Source: Lentzea xinjiangensis
GTDB taxonomy: Bacteria > Actinomycetota > Actinomycetes > Mycobacteriales > Pseudonocardiaceae
NCBI RefSeq assembly: GCF_900110955.1
Contig: NZ_FOFR01000002.1
Location: 62,001 to 126,000, forward strand
Reading direction: 5' to 3'
Length of the DNA stretch: 64,000 nucleotides
The notes under the pieces are model-generated. The model was not told the DNA's origin. It was given only the letters and a program-made list of their open reading frames with translations, and searched no databases. Below, one piece after another: positions 25,346-34,227 of this stretch (its first letter is position 1; each line of letters begins with the position of its first letter). The position numbers were made by a program, and so were the translations under genes.

Positions 25346-26302
25346 TCACCGGGTCGAACCAGCCCCCGACCAGCTCTGCAGCATCCGGAACGCGATCGAC
25401 GCGCCACCGGCGAGCCCGAGGCCCGGCACGCTGCCCGGTTCCTCGATCGCCTTCCGCACGTCGACCCGCGAGACCCACCTGGCCTCGGCGATCTCGCCCT
25501 CGGCCGGCACCAGCGGCTCGGCGGGGTCGGCCACGGCCTCGAACCCGATCATCAACGACCGCGGGAACGGCCAGGGCTGCGAGCCGAGGTAGCGGATGTC
25601 CCGGACGGTCACCCCGACCTCCTCGGCGATCTCGCGCGCCACGCAGGCCTCCAGCGACTCGCCGGCCTCGACGAACCCAGCCAGCACGGAGAACCGCCCT
25701 TCCGGCCACTCCGGGCCGCGGGCGACCAGCACCCGGTCGGCGCCGTCGTGCACCAGGCAGATCACCGCGGCATCGGTGCGCGGGTACTCCTCGCGGCCGC
25801 AGCCGGAGCAGGTGGAGGCCCAGCCGGACTTCTCCAGCACGGTCCTGGCACCGCACTTCGCGCAGTACTTGCCCAGCCGGTGCCACTGGAACAGGGCGGC
25901 GGCGGTGGTGAACAGCCCGGCGGACCGGTCGTCCAGGGTGGCCCCGGCCTGCCGCAGGTCCAGCCACTGGGGCTCGGCGGTGAGCTCCGGCGCCCCCCAG
26001 GCCCGGCCCGCGAGCGGCTCGTCCTCGGCCTCCGCCGGCATCTGGACGGCGAAGTGCGCCACGCCGTCCTGCTCACCGAGCAGGACGGCGTTGACGGGCG
26101 GCAGGTCGCCGAACTCCGTGGCTGGCCGGTCGACCACGCGCGTGCCGTGATCGGCGACCAGCGTGCGCCCGCGCGTGTCGACGACGATCATCCGGGCCTT
26201 GGGCCAGAGCGCGGCGAGCTTCTCCTCGTCGCCGCGCAACGGCTCGGAACGATCCGTCGCGGACCGCGACAACGCGGGCAGCGCGACCAGCTCGAACGTC
26301 AC
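25346..26302 (-). CDS. nudC: NAD(+) diphosphatase NudC
   Basis: A 318-residue Nudix enzyme. A C4 zinc ribbon (Y-C-A-K-C-G and T-C-S-G-C-G) precedes the Nudix box G-x5-E-x5-A-x-R-E-x2-E-E-x-G-V, seen as E-A-G-E-S-L-E-A through R-E-I-A-E-E-V. The motif S-Q-P-W-P-F-P-R-S-L-M, diagnostic for NADH pyrophosphatases, follows directly. It splits NAD(H) to AMP and NMN(H) and can remove NAD caps from RNA. The GTG start at 26302 overlaps the M16 peptidase stop by four bases. In mycobacteria nudC lies close to the potassium channel and adnAB genes; here about 12 kb of other genes separates them. Confidence 0.93.
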   Translation of the reverse strand: MTFELVALPALSRSATDRSEPLRGDEEKLAALWPKARMIVVDTRGRTLVADHGTRVVDRPATEFGDLPPVNAVLLGEQDGVAHFAVQMPAEAEDEPLAGRAWGAPELTAEPQWLDLRQAGATLDDRSAGLFTTAAALFQWHRLGKYCAKCGARTVLEKSGWASTCSGCGREEYPRTDAAVICLVHDGADRVLVARGPEWPEGRFSVLAGFVEAGESLEACVAREIAEEVGVTVRDIRYLGSQPWPFPRSLMIGFEAVADPAEPLVPAEGEIAEARWVSRVDVRKAIEEPGSVPGLGLAGGASIAFRMLQSWSGAGSTR

Positions 26303-27690
26303 TGGAACGCCACACCGCCCAGCGCGGAGAGCTTCGGCTCGAGCTGCTCGGCGTCACCGACGAGCACGCCGGTGAAGTTGCCCGGCGCGAAGAACTCCAG
26401 GGCGGCCGCGGCGACCTGCTCGACCGTGACGGCCTGCAGCCGCTGCGGGTGCGCCACCAGCCAGTCGATGCCGAGGCCCAGGCCAACGAGGTTCACGAGG
26501 AACGACGCGAGGCCGGACTGCGAGGACGTGCTGGTGAGCAGCGTGCCGATCGCGTAGCTGCGCGCCACGTCCACTTCGGACTGCGTCGGCGGGACCAGGC
26601 CCAGGCGCGCCAGCTCGTAGCGGGTCTCCAGCAGCGCCGCCGCCGTCACGTCCGACGCGGTGTCCGCGTCGATCAGCAGCGTCGCGCCGTGGATGGTGAA
26701 CTCCGGGTGCGAACGGGCGCTGTAGGTGTAGCCCTTGTCCTCGCGGATGTTCTCGACCAGCCGCGAGGAGAAGAACCCGCCGTAGACCAGGTTCGCGAGC
26801 TGCAGGGCCGGGTAGCGCTCGTCGGTGCGCGGGATGGCCTGGGCCGCGAGGCGGATCTGCGACTGCACGGCACCGGCGCGGTGCACGAGCTTCACGTCGC
26901 CACCGGACACCTCGGGCAGCGGCGGTAGCTGGACGGCCTCGCCGTCGCCCTGCCAGGAGGCCAGCGCCTGCCCGATCCGGGCCACGGCCTCGGCCGGCTC
27001 GACGTCACCGACGACGACCAGGACCGAGCCGCGCGGCAGCAACGCCTTGGCGTGCAACGCCGCCACGTCGTCGCGGGTGACGACGGCGACCTCGTCGGCC
27101 TCCGGCATCTCCTTGGCGTACGGGTGGTCGCCGTACAGCAGCGTCTGCAGGGCCTCGCGCGCGATGACGTTCGGCTGCGACCGGGCGAGTGCGATGCGCT
27201 CGACGAGGCGGGCCCGCTCGCGCTCGACCTCGTCCGCCGGGTAGGACGCCGACGTCAGCACGTCGCGCAGCACGTCCAGCACGGTGTCCAGGCCCGTGGC
27301 CAGGGCGTTGCCGGTGAAGCTCAGCCGCTCCGGGTCGACCACGGCGTCGAGCTCGCCGCCGACCAGTGCCAGCTCGGTGTCGATCTGCACGCGCGAGCGC
27401 GAGGCGGTGCCCGTCAGCACGGTGTTCGCGAGGATCTCGGCCACCGCGGAGTGCTGGGAGCCGGCGCTGGAGCCGGCCGGGTCGGCGAACGGGACCCGCA
27501 GCCGCAGCTCGACCATCGGCACGGTGTCGCGCCGGACCGCGATGACGCGCAGGCCGTTCGGCAGCACCTCGTCCACAGTGGACAGCTCGCGGGCGGCCTT
27601 CTGCGCGCCCAGCTCCGGCAACGGACGCGGACCCGCCGGGGTGCGGCCGATCTCCTCGGCGGTCCGGTGGGTCTTTGCCGAGGCGGTCAC
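26299..27690 (-). CDS. M16 family peptidase-like subunit lacking the zinc motif
   Basis: A 463-residue M16-type protein (pitrilysin/processing-peptidase fold). The region that should hold H-x-x-E-H reads S-A-V-A-E-I-L, so no zinc site is present. It does keep the substrate-binding region F-F-S-S-R-L-V-E-N-I-R-E-D-K-G-Y-T-Y near residue 310. In bacterial M16 pairs one subunit supplies the zinc site and the other the R/Y pair, and that is what is seen here with the neighbouring gene. GTG 27690 overlaps the stop of the partner gene by four bases. The pair probably forms a heterodimer that degrades or trims peptides. Confidence 0.88.
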   Translation of the reverse strand: MTASAKTHRTAEEIGRTPAGPRPLPELGAQKAARELSTVDEVLPNGLRVIAVRRDTVPMVELRLRVPFADPAGSSAGSQHSAVAEILANTVLTGTASRSRVQIDTELALVGGELDAVVDPERLSFTGNALATGLDTVLDVLRDVLTSASYPADEVERERARLVERIALARSQPNVIAREALQTLLYGDHPYAKEMPEADEVAVVTRDDVAALHAKALLPRGSVLVVVGDVEPAEAVARIGQALASWQGDGEAVQLPPLPEVSGGDVKLVHRAGAVQSQIRLAAQAIPRTDERYPALQLANLVYGGFFSSRLVENIREDKGYTYSARSHPEFTIHGATLLIDADTASDVTAAALLETRYELARLGLVPPTQSEVDVARSYAIGTLLTSTSSQSGLASFLVNLVGLGLGIDWLVAHPQRLQAVTVEQVAAAALEFFAPGNFTGVLVGDAEQLEPKLSALGGVAFQ

Positions 27691-28970
27691 TTGGTTCCTC
27701 CGGTGGGCTTGACGAGAAGAAGGGCGCGGGAGTCGGGGCGCAGCGCCTTGGCCGCGGCGGACACCTCGTCCACGGTCACCGCGGCGATCCGCTCCGGCAG
27801 TTCGTGGATCAGCTCGGCGCGGCCGAACAGCAGCTCCGCCGAGCCGAGGCCCAGCGTGCGGTTCGTGAGCCGGTCGTGCTCCTTGTGCATGGTCGACACC
27901 CAGCGGGCCGTGACCTTCGCGAGCTCCTCGGCCGACGGCGGTTCCTGCGCGAGCTTCTGCAGCTCCTCGTCGATCGCCGCGACGACCCGGGAGGCGTCGA
28001 CCTCCGGCGTGTGGATCGCGGTGATGCTGAACGTGTCGGGGTCGCGCGCCTCGAGCGGGCCGAACAGGCCGCAGCCGGCGTTGAGGTCGATCACGATGCC
28101 CTCGCGGTGCACCAGGCGCTGCTGCAGGCGCGAGCTGTCGCCGTCGGTCAGCACGCCGGCGAGCACCAGGTAGGCGAGGTAGCCGTCGATGTCGGTGACC
28201 GGGTCCGGCACGCGGTAGCCGATCGCGATCGCGGGCAGCGGGGCCAGCGCGTCGGCGTGCTCGTGGCGCACCTCACCCTGCGGGGCGGGCTCGGCGAACG
28301 AGGGCCGCTCGGGCTTCGGCCGCGCGGGCACGTCGCCGAAGTGCTTCTCCACCAACGCCTTCGTGGTCTCGACGTCGAGGTCGCCCGCGACCGTCAGGAC
28401 CGCGTTGGACGGCGAGTAGTAGGTGTCGAAGAACTCCGCGCAGTCGTCGACCGTGGCGCTCTCCAGGTCGACGAAGTCGCCGTAGCCGTTGTGCGCGTTG
28501 GCGAAGGTCTTGAACAGCACCGGCGGCAGGAGGATCCAGGGGAACCCGCCGTACGGGCGGTTCAGCACGTTGAGCCGGATCTCCTCCTTCACCACGTCGA
28601 TCTGGTTGCGGAGGTTCTCCTCGGTGAGCTTCGGCGCCCGCATGCGGTCGGCCTCGAGGAACAGCGCCCGCTCCAGCGCCGCCGAGGGCAGCACCTGGTA
28701 GTAGTCGGTGTAGTCCGGGTGCGTGGACCCGTTGAACGTGCCGCCCGACGACTGCACGTGCCGGAAGTGGGCCAGCTTCTCCAGGCTCTCGCTGCCCTGG
28801 AACATCAGGTGCTCGAAGAGGTGCGCGAACCCGGTGCGCCCCTCCGGCTCGGAGCGGAAGCCGACGTCGTAGTGCACGCTGACGCCGACGACCGGTGCGC
28901 TGGCGTCGGGGGCGAGCACCACCCGCAGGCCGTTGGGCAGCGTGAACCTGTGCAGTTCGGGTGAGGCCAT
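27687..28970 (-). CDS. M16 family zinc peptidase, catalytic subunit
   Basis: A 427-residue M16B-type peptidase. The inverted zinc motif H50-L-F-E53-H54 and the third ligand E130 in V-K-E-E-I-R are intact. The early strand L-P-N-G-L-R-V-V-L-A is typical. It is the upstream partner of the zinc-less M16 gene. No signal peptide is seen, so the pair should act in the cytoplasm on small unfolded proteins or peptides. The ATG start at 28970 lies nine bases after the stop of the upstream DUF2207 gene on the same strand, so the DUF2207, M16 pair and NudC genes may be one transcription unit. Confidence 0.9.
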   Translation of the reverse strand: MASPELHRFTLPNGLRVVLAPDASAPVVGVSVHYDVGFRSEPEGRTGFAHLFEHLMFQGSESLEKLAHFRHVQSSGGTFNGSTHPDYTDYYQVLPSAALERALFLEADRMRAPKLTEENLRNQIDVVKEEIRLNVLNRPYGGFPWILLPPVLFKTFANAHNGYGDFVDLESATVDDCAEFFDTYYSPSNAVLTVAGDLDVETTKALVEKHFGDVPARPKPERPSFAEPAPQGEVRHEHADALAPLPAIAIGYRVPDPVTDIDGYLAYLVLAGVLTDGDSSRLQQRLVHREGIVIDLNAGCGLFGPLEARDPDTFSITAIHTPEVDASRVVAAIDEELQKLAQEPPSAEELAKVTARWVSTMHKEHDRLTNRTLGLGSAELLFGRAELIHELPERIAAVTVDEVSAAAKALRPDSRALLLVKPTGGTK

Positions 28971-28979
28971 GCGGCAAGC

Positions 28980-30644
28980 CTACGGGTTCGGCGCCCGGAG
29001 CGATCGCAGGTGGCCCGCCTGGGCGAGGACGCCGTCGAGCGCCCCGAGGAACGCCGGGAAGCTGCGCCGGAAGTCCGAGCCGGTTCCCGAGTTGCCGTAC
29101 CAGTAGAGGTCCTGCTGCCCGAACGCGGCGAGCCAGCGCTCGGTCTCACCGAGCACCACCGCGTACGGCAGCGAGCGGGAGAACACCAGCTCGCGGTCGT
29201 CCTCCGGCACGTCGTCCGGCGTCACCCCGCGCAGGTACCCGCGCAGCCCGCGGACGTGCACCAGCAGCTCGCTGCCGCGCTTGGTGCGCGCGGGCATCGA
29301 CCGCGCGCCGAACGCGAGCGCGACGCCGCCGACCGCGACGGCGAGCCCGAACAGCGCGTTGCCGATCGTCAGCGCCAGCACGACGGTGGCCACGACGCCC
29401 AGCACCGCGACCACGACGCCGACCCACCAGAACAGGCTCCGCTCGGCGTCGGGGCGGCGCACGAACCAGCGCTTCTCCACGACGTCGGTGTAGAGCTCGT
29501 CGCGGACCGCGGCGAGGTCGATCCGCTTGCCGCGCAGCTCGGACACGGTCACCGCGTCGACGCCCTGCGGCAGCAGGGTCTCGTAGACGGCCCGCTCGTA
29601 GCCGGACAGCGAGCTGTCGGCCGGGTTGCGGCGCACGACCTGCCAGTCGTGGCCGAAGCCGTCCTCCTGGCGGACCTCGGCGATCCACAGGTAGTTGCGC
29701 ACCGCCAGGTCGATCACGGTGGCGGTGACGTCGACGACGTCCACGTGCTCGTCGACGACCGTGCCGACCTGGCCGGGCAGCACGCCGTCGGGTGAGGCGA
29801 ACGCGACCCGGCCGTCCTGGTCGCGGACCAGCACGGAGATCGCGCCGACCTCGCTCGCGAGCGCCGCCGCGTCCCGGCCGCGCAGGTACCACAGCAGTGC
29901 GACGCCGCCGAGCAGCAGCACCAGCAGGCCGCCGAGCGCGGCGCCGCTCACCGGCGTCAGCGCGAACGCGGCCGCCAGCCCGGACTGCTCGACCACGACG
30001 GCGTTGGGCGGCACGACACCGGCCGACAGTCCGATCGCGACGTCGACGCGCTCCCCCGCGGCGAGCTTGATCTCCTGCGCGCGCACGCCCTTGCCGTCCG
30101 CGAGGTCCGCGCTGGTGCACGGCTGCGACGAGCCGACGGGGCCCGCGAGGCAGTTGACCGACGTCGGGGAGTCGGGCGCGGAGAACGAGACGGCGACCTT
30201 GTCGAGCTCGGTGTCCCAGCCGCCCGCGACCTGCCAGCGGACCTCCAGGGCGTCACCGACCGGGGCGACCGCGCCGACGACGGTGTAGGTGAGCGTCGCC
30301 TCGCCGCCCTCCAGCGTGACGGAGAACCGGTCGTCGCCGACGTCCGCGCTGCCCCTGCCCCCGACCTTCGCGTCGGTGACCTGGTACTGGCGCTCCAGGT
30401 CGTTGCCCACGGCGAGTCGCAAGGGGACGGTCCGCTTGACGGTCCTGCCCTCCGGCACGTGGACGGTCTCGGTGACGGACAGCCGCGCGTCGCGCTCCAG
30501 CTTCATCCGCACCTCGGCGCTGACGGTCCCGGGAAGCGGCTGCGCGAGCGCACCGGCAGCCGTGGCGGACGTCAGCGCGGCGGCGGCGAAGATCGCTGCT
30601 CCCCAGTTCTTCAACACGGCTGCGGACAATAGCGGAGTCCTCAT
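28980..30644 (-). CDS. DUF2207 membrane protein
   Basis: A 554-residue protein with a signal-like hydrophobic start (A-A-I-F-A-A-A-A-L-T-S-A-T-A-A-G-A-L-A) and an extracytoplasmic beta-rich DUF2207 domain (about 35-220). Three hydrophobic segments follow: one at about 236-252, then a pair at about 400-445 separated by a soluble part. The C-terminal part of about 100 residues is soluble (R-G-Y-L-R-G, E-R-W-L-A-A-F-G). DUF2207 proteins are widespread in Gram-positive bacteria and of unknown function. The ATG at 30642-30644 abuts the divergent promoter of the metallopeptidase gene. The same frame stays open far upstream, through the metallopeptidase gene, but that part is an antisense by-product. 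Confidence 0.85.
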   Translation of the reverse strand: MRTPLLSAAVLKNWGAAIFAAAALTSATAAGALAQPLPGTVSAEVRMKLERDARLSVTETVHVPEGRTVKRTVPLRLAVGNDLERQYQVTDAKVGGRGSADVGDDRFSVTLEGGEATLTYTVVGAVAPVGDALEVRWQVAGGWDTELDKVAVSFSAPDSPTSVNCLAGPVGSSQPCTSADLADGKGVRAQEIKLAAGERVDVAIGLSAGVVPPNAVVVEQSGLAAAFALTPVSGAALGGLLVLLLGGVALLWYLRGRDAAALASEVGAISVLVRDQDGRVAFASPDGVLPGQVGTVVDEHVDVVDVTATVIDLAVRNYLWIAEVRQEDGFGHDWQVVRRNPADSSLSGYERAVYETLLPQGVDAVTVSELRGKRIDLAAVRDELYTDVVEKRWFVRRPDAERSLFWWVGVVVAVLGVVATVVLALTIGNALFGLAVAVGGVALAFGARSMPARTKRGSELLVHVRGLRGYLRGVTPDDVPEDDRELVFSRSLPYAVVLGETERWLAAFGQQDLYWYGNSGTGSDFRRSFPAFLGALDGVLAQAGHLRSLRAPNP

Positions 30645-30649
30645 ATGCT
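30644..30649 (+). promoter_or_regulatory. Possible -10 box before metallopeptidase copy 1
   Basis: TATGCT fits TANNNT and occurs again, in the same relative place, before the second metallopeptidase (32043-32048). It overlaps an in-frame ATG at 30645, so that ATG is unlikely to be the real start. The gap to the preferred ATG 30693 is 43 bases, against 40 in the second copy. Confidence 0.4.
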
Positions 30650-30692
30650 CCGGCGGACTTTCGAACAGACGCCATCTGGGGGATTTTCGGCG

Positions 30693-31961
30693 ATGACGCC
30701 ACCACCGCCGCCGGGCAATCGGCCACCGCCCCGCCCGGTCGGTCCACCACCCATGCCCGCTCCACCGCCGTACGGGCCGCCGATGCCGCCACGGCCCGTT
30801 CAGGGGCCGCCGGTGCAGGGTCCGCCACCGGGCATGCGCCCGCCGATGGGGCCGCCGCCTCCTCCGTACGGGCCGCCACACGGCCGTGCGCCGCTGCCGC
30901 CGCCGCGTCCCGTGATGCCGCCGCCTCAGCCGTCGTGGGGCCCGCCGCCTCCCGGCGGCTACGCGCCCTACCCGGTGCTGCCGCCGCGCCGCAGGAGCAG
31001 CAGCGGCCCGATCCTCGCGCTGGTGCTCGGTGGCGTGGTGGTCCTCGGTCTCGGCGCGGTGGGCGTGTTCGCCGCGACGCTCAACAACAAGGTGAAGGAC
31101 ACGGGTTACTCGAACTACACGACGTACAGCCCGACCTTCTCCTACACGGGGAACGCGACAACGACGACCACCACCACCACGACGTCGACCGCGTCCACCC
31201 GCACCTCGTCGACGCGGACGTCGACCGCGCAGCCGACCCCGGTGGGCCCGAAGGCCGTCTACAAGCTCGCGGACCACCCGATCTTCGCCACCGGCATCGG
31301 CGCGAACGACTTCGACGCCTGCCCGCTGCCGAAGATGGAGTACACGCCGGCGGGCGAGCAGCGGTTCCTCACGGCCGCCCTGCCGTGCATCGAGAAGGCG
31401 TGGCAGCCGGCGCTGAAGGCGGCCAACCTGCCGTACCAGCCGGTCGAGCTGCAGGTGTTCACGGGCACCACGCAGACGCCGTGCGGCTCGCGTAAAGCCG
31501 ACTCCACCGCGATGTTCTGCCGCGGCGTCATCTACTGGCCCGGCAACTTCTACGCGAGCGAGCAGAACGGCCTGCGGCACCCCGGCGTGTACCTGGGTCA
31601 GCTCGGCCACGAGTACGGCCACCACCTGCAGTGGCTGACCGGCATGATGCGCGCCGCGGACCAGGCCCAGTACGACGTCGGCGGCTTCGACACGCAGAAG
31701 GGCCTCGAGCTCAACCGCAGGCTGGAGCTGCAGGCCACCTGCCTCGGCGGCATGACGCTGGCGCCGTTCTCCCACAAGAACGTCGTGCCGATGGACGTCG
31801 TGAACACCGGTCTGCGGGATGCGAGCCAACGAGGCGACTACAACCGCACGCCAGACCACGGCAGCGCGCCGAACAACGAGCGTTGGGTGATGCACGGCCA
31901 CAAGCAGAACAACATCAAGGCCTGCAACACCTGGGCGGCGAGCCCGGCGGACGTCTCGTGA
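30693..31961 (+). CDS. Neutral zinc metallopeptidase, copy 1
   Basis: A 422-residue protein. The first 95 or so residues are cytoplasmic and rich in proline (P-P-P-P-G-N, repeated P-P-x-P-x-G-P-P), followed by one membrane helix (L-A-L-V-L-G-G-V-V-V-L-G-L-G) and a Thr/Ser-rich linker. The extracellular domain belongs to the YpfJ-like neutral zinc metallopeptidases (PF04228-like): H-E-Y-G-H-H is the H-E-x-x-H zinc motif and the third ligand lies in L-E-L-Q-A-T-C. Several cysteines (C-P-L-P, L-P-C-I-E, T-P-C-G, M-F-C-R) suggest disulfides. The preferred ATG has GGGGGA nine bases upstream. Two paralogues follow in tandem. The substrate is unknown. Confidence 0.85.
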   Translation: MTPPPPPGNRPPPRPVGPPPMPAPPPYGPPMPPRPVQGPPVQGPPPGMRPPMGPPPPPYGPPHGRAPLPPPRPVMPPPQPSWGPPPPGGYAPYPVLPPRRRSSSGPILALVLGGVVVLGLGAVGVFAATLNNKVKDTGYSNYTTYSPTFSYTGNATTTTTTTTTSTASTRTSSTRTSTAQPTPVGPKAVYKLADHPIFATGIGANDFDACPLPKMEYTPAGEQRFLTAALPCIEKAWQPALKAANLPYQPVELQVFTGTTQTPCGSRKADSTAMFCRGVIYWPGNFYASEQNGLRHPGVYLGQLGHEYGHHLQWLTGMMRAADQAQYDVGGFDTQKGLELNRRLELQATCLGGMTLAPFSHKNVVPMDVVNTGLRDASQRGDYNRTPDHGSAPNNERWVMHGHKQNNIKACNTWAASPADVS

Positions 31962-32042
31962 ACCGATCTCCGGGGTCATGCGTCTCAGGGATGTGGGTGG
32001 GACGCGTTAGCCCGGTCGGGGGACGTGTGATCGCACTCCGCC

Positions 32043-32048
32043 TATGCT
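32043..32048 (+). promoter_or_regulatory. Possible -10 box before metallopeptidase copy 2
   Basis: TATGCT, the same hexamer as before copy 1, 40 bases from the ATG. It lies in the 127-base gap between the two genes, which suggests that copy 2 has its own promoter. A matching -35 box is not evident. Confidence 0.4.
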
Positions 32049-32088
32049 CGTACCCGACCCAGGCTCACCTATAGGGGGACCTCAGGCG

Positions 32089-33312
32089 ATGACGCAACCA
32101 CCGCCGCCGGGCAACTGGCCGCCGCCACGCCCGGTCGGCCCGCCACCGATGCCCGCACCACTCGGGCAGCGTCCGCCGCAGGGCCCCCCGCCTGTCCCGT
32201 ACGGAGCACCGCCGCAGGGCCCGCCGCCACCGCACTACGGCCAGTACGGCCCGCCGCCCCCGCCCGGCCCGGTCATGCCGCCCCCGCACCCGACGTGGGG
32301 CGCGCCTCCCGGCGGGTACGCGCCGTACCCGGCGATGCCGCCGCGCCGCAGGAACAACGGCCCGATCGTCGCCCTGATCCTCGGCGGCGTGGTGGTCCTC
32401 GGCCTGGGCGCGGTGGGCGTGTTCGCCGCGACGCTCAACAACAAGGTGAAGGACACGGGCTACTCGAACTACACGACGCACAGCCCGACCTTCACCCCTC
32501 CCACCACGTCGGACGCCAAGCCCTCGACGACCACCCCGTCGCGCACCTCGGCGCCCCGCGCGCCGTCCACCCAGCCGGCCCCGGTGGGCCCGAAGGCCGT
32601 CTACGCGCTGGCCGACCACCCGTTCCTGAGGCCGAACTTCGGCGCGAACACGGTCGCGGGCTGCCCGCTGCCGGCGATGGACTACTCCCCGGCAGGCCAG
32701 GACCGCTTCCTGCGCGCGGCGCTGCCGTGCATCGAGAGCATGTGGAAGCCGGCCCTGCAGGCGGCGAACCTCCCGTACCAGCCGGTCGACCTGCACATCG
32801 TCACCGAGACGCTGCAGTACCCGTGCGGCACCGTCCGCCCGGACTCGACCGCGCGCTACTGCCAGGGCGGCATCTACTGGACGGCGAACGCCTACGCGGC
32901 CGAGCGCAACCCGAACAACCCGAACCACCCCGGCAAGTACCTGGGCCAGCTCGCCCACGAGTACGGCCACCACATCCAGTGGCTCACCGGCATGCTCAAG
33001 GCCTCGGACCGCGCGCAGTACGACGCGGGAGGGTGGGATACTCCGAAAGGCCTCGACCTCAACCGGCGGATGGAGTTGCAGGCCACCTGCTTCGGGGGCA
33101 TGACGCTGGCACCGTTGTCCCACGGCGCGGTGCCGATGGACGTCATCCGGGTGGGCCTGTCCGACGCGGGCAACCGGGGTGACTACGACATCTACCCGAC
33201 CAAAGATCACGGCACACCGCAGAACAACGCCGCATGGGTGGACCGCGGCTACCGGTCCAACAAGGCGTCGGAGTGCAACACCTGGGCCGCCGACCCGGGA
33301 TCGGTCTCCTAG
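32089..33312 (+). CDS. Neutral zinc metallopeptidase, copy 2
   Basis: A 407-residue paralogue of the preceding gene, with the same layout: Pro-rich cytoplasmic part, a nearly identical membrane helix (G-G-V-V-V-L-G-L-G-A-V-G-V-F-A-A-T-L), a linker, then the metallopeptidase domain with H-E-Y-G-H-H and M-E-L-Q-A-T-C. The membrane-helix region is almost unchanged between the copies while the linkers differ, so the duplication is moderately recent or subject to gene conversion. GGGGGA lies nine bases before the ATG. The copies share the A-D-H-P-(I/F) start of the mature domain. A role in cell-surface protein turnover is inferred from topology only. Confidence 0.85.
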   Translation: MTQPPPPGNWPPPRPVGPPPMPAPLGQRPPQGPPPVPYGAPPQGPPPPHYGQYGPPPPPGPVMPPPHPTWGAPPGGYAPYPAMPPRRRNNGPIVALILGGVVVLGLGAVGVFAATLNNKVKDTGYSNYTTHSPTFTPPTTSDAKPSTTTPSRTSAPRAPSTQPAPVGPKAVYALADHPFLRPNFGANTVAGCPLPAMDYSPAGQDRFLRAALPCIESMWKPALQAANLPYQPVDLHIVTETLQYPCGTVRPDSTARYCQGGIYWTANAYAAERNPNNPNHPGKYLGQLAHEYGHHIQWLTGMLKASDRAQYDAGGWDTPKGLDLNRRMELQATCFGGMTLAPLSHGAVPMDVIRVGLSDAGNRGDYDIYPTKDHGTPQNNAAWVDRGYRSNKASECNTWAADPGSVS

Positions 33313-33324
33313 AAAGGGGCGAGC

Positions 33325-34218
33325 GTGACCCAACCAGCCAAGAACAACCCGGTGGTGCTCGGGGCAGTGTTCGTGCTGGTGATCGCGTTCGTCCTCGGGA
33401 TCGGCGAGCTGAGCCGCCCCAGACTCGTGACGGGCCACGCCCTGGCGGCCTCCCGCCCGGCCACGTCCCCGCCGGCGGAGCCCTCGACGCCGGTCCGCCC
33501 CAGGGCCGTCCACCGCCTGGCGGACCACCCGTTCCTGGTGACGCCCGCCTCCCTGCCGCCGACGACGTGCGCCCTGCCGCCCTTCGGCGTCTCGGACGCG
33601 CAGCTCGCCGCCTACTACGCGGCCGGTGTCGACTGCCTGGACGCGGCCTGGGGGCCTCTGCTGACCGCGGCGAACCTGCCCTTCGAGAAGCCCTCCCTGG
33701 ACGCCTCCCCGGTCCTGCGGGACGGCCCGTGCGGCACGGCACCGGGGTCGGACCACGCGGTGGCCTACTACTGCGGCCGCAACCACACGATCTACATGCC
33801 GACCACCCGCCTGCGCGACAACGGCGGCGGCGACACCCCCGCCACCCACCTGGCCACGCTCACCCACGAGTACGGCCACCACGTCCAGTCCCTGACCGGC
33901 CTGCTGCGGGCGGCGGACCTGAAGATCACCGACGCGGGCGAGAAGACGCCGGCGGGCCTGGAGATGTCCCGCCGGATCGAGCTCCAGGCGAACTGCTTCG
34001 CGGGCATGTTCCTCACGAGCGCGGCGGGACGCGGTTCTCTCCCGGCGGCGCTGGCGCGGCAGGCGCAGGAGGACTTCCGGTACGCCATCGAGGAGGAGCC
34101 GGAGAACAACGCCCACGGCTCCGCCGAGAACCAGGCGCAGTGGGCGGCCACCGGCTTCAAGTCGAACTCGACGGCGGCCTGCAACACCTTCGCCGCGCCC
34201 GCACAGCAGGTGGCTTAG
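33325..34218 (+). CDS. Neutral zinc metallopeptidase, copy 3 (divergent)
   Basis: A 297-residue third member of the tandem set. It lacks the long Pro-rich part; a short M-T-Q-P-A-K-N-N tail leads straight into the membrane helix (V-L-G-A-V-F-V-L-V-I-A-F-V-L-G-I). The domain keeps H-E-Y-G-H-H and I-E-L-Q-A-N-C, so it should be active. It has an extra insertion after A-G-M-F-L (alanine/arginine-rich, Q-A-Q-E-D-F). The GTG start lies 12 bases after copy 2, behind AAAGGGG, so it is probably co-transcribed with copy 2. Confidence 0.83.
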   Translation: MTQPAKNNPVVLGAVFVLVIAFVLGIGELSRPRLVTGHALAASRPATSPPAEPSTPVRPRAVHRLADHPFLVTPASLPPTTCALPPFGVSDAQLAAYYAAGVDCLDAAWGPLLTAANLPFEKPSLDASPVLRDGPCGTAPGSDHAVAYYCGRNHTIYMPTTRLRDNGGGDTPATHLATLTHEYGHHVQSLTGLLRAADLKITDAGEKTPAGLEMSRRIELQANCFAGMFLTSAAGRGSLPAALARQAQEDFRYAIEEEPENNAHGSAENQAQWAATGFKSNSTAACNTFAAPAQQVA

Positions 34219-34227
34219 AACGCGTCC

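Noticed and set aside
30645-31961. ATG 30645 as the start of metallopeptidase copy 1
   Set aside because: It overlaps the likely -10 box, lacks a ribosome site, and the ATG at 30693 has GGGGGA at the same distance as in copy 2.
28980-31979. A 999-codon minus-strand frame extending DUF2207 through the metallopeptidase gene
   Set aside because: The signal-like start at 30644 fits DUF2207; the extra 445 codons are Arg-rich and antisense to a gene with an intact zinc motif.
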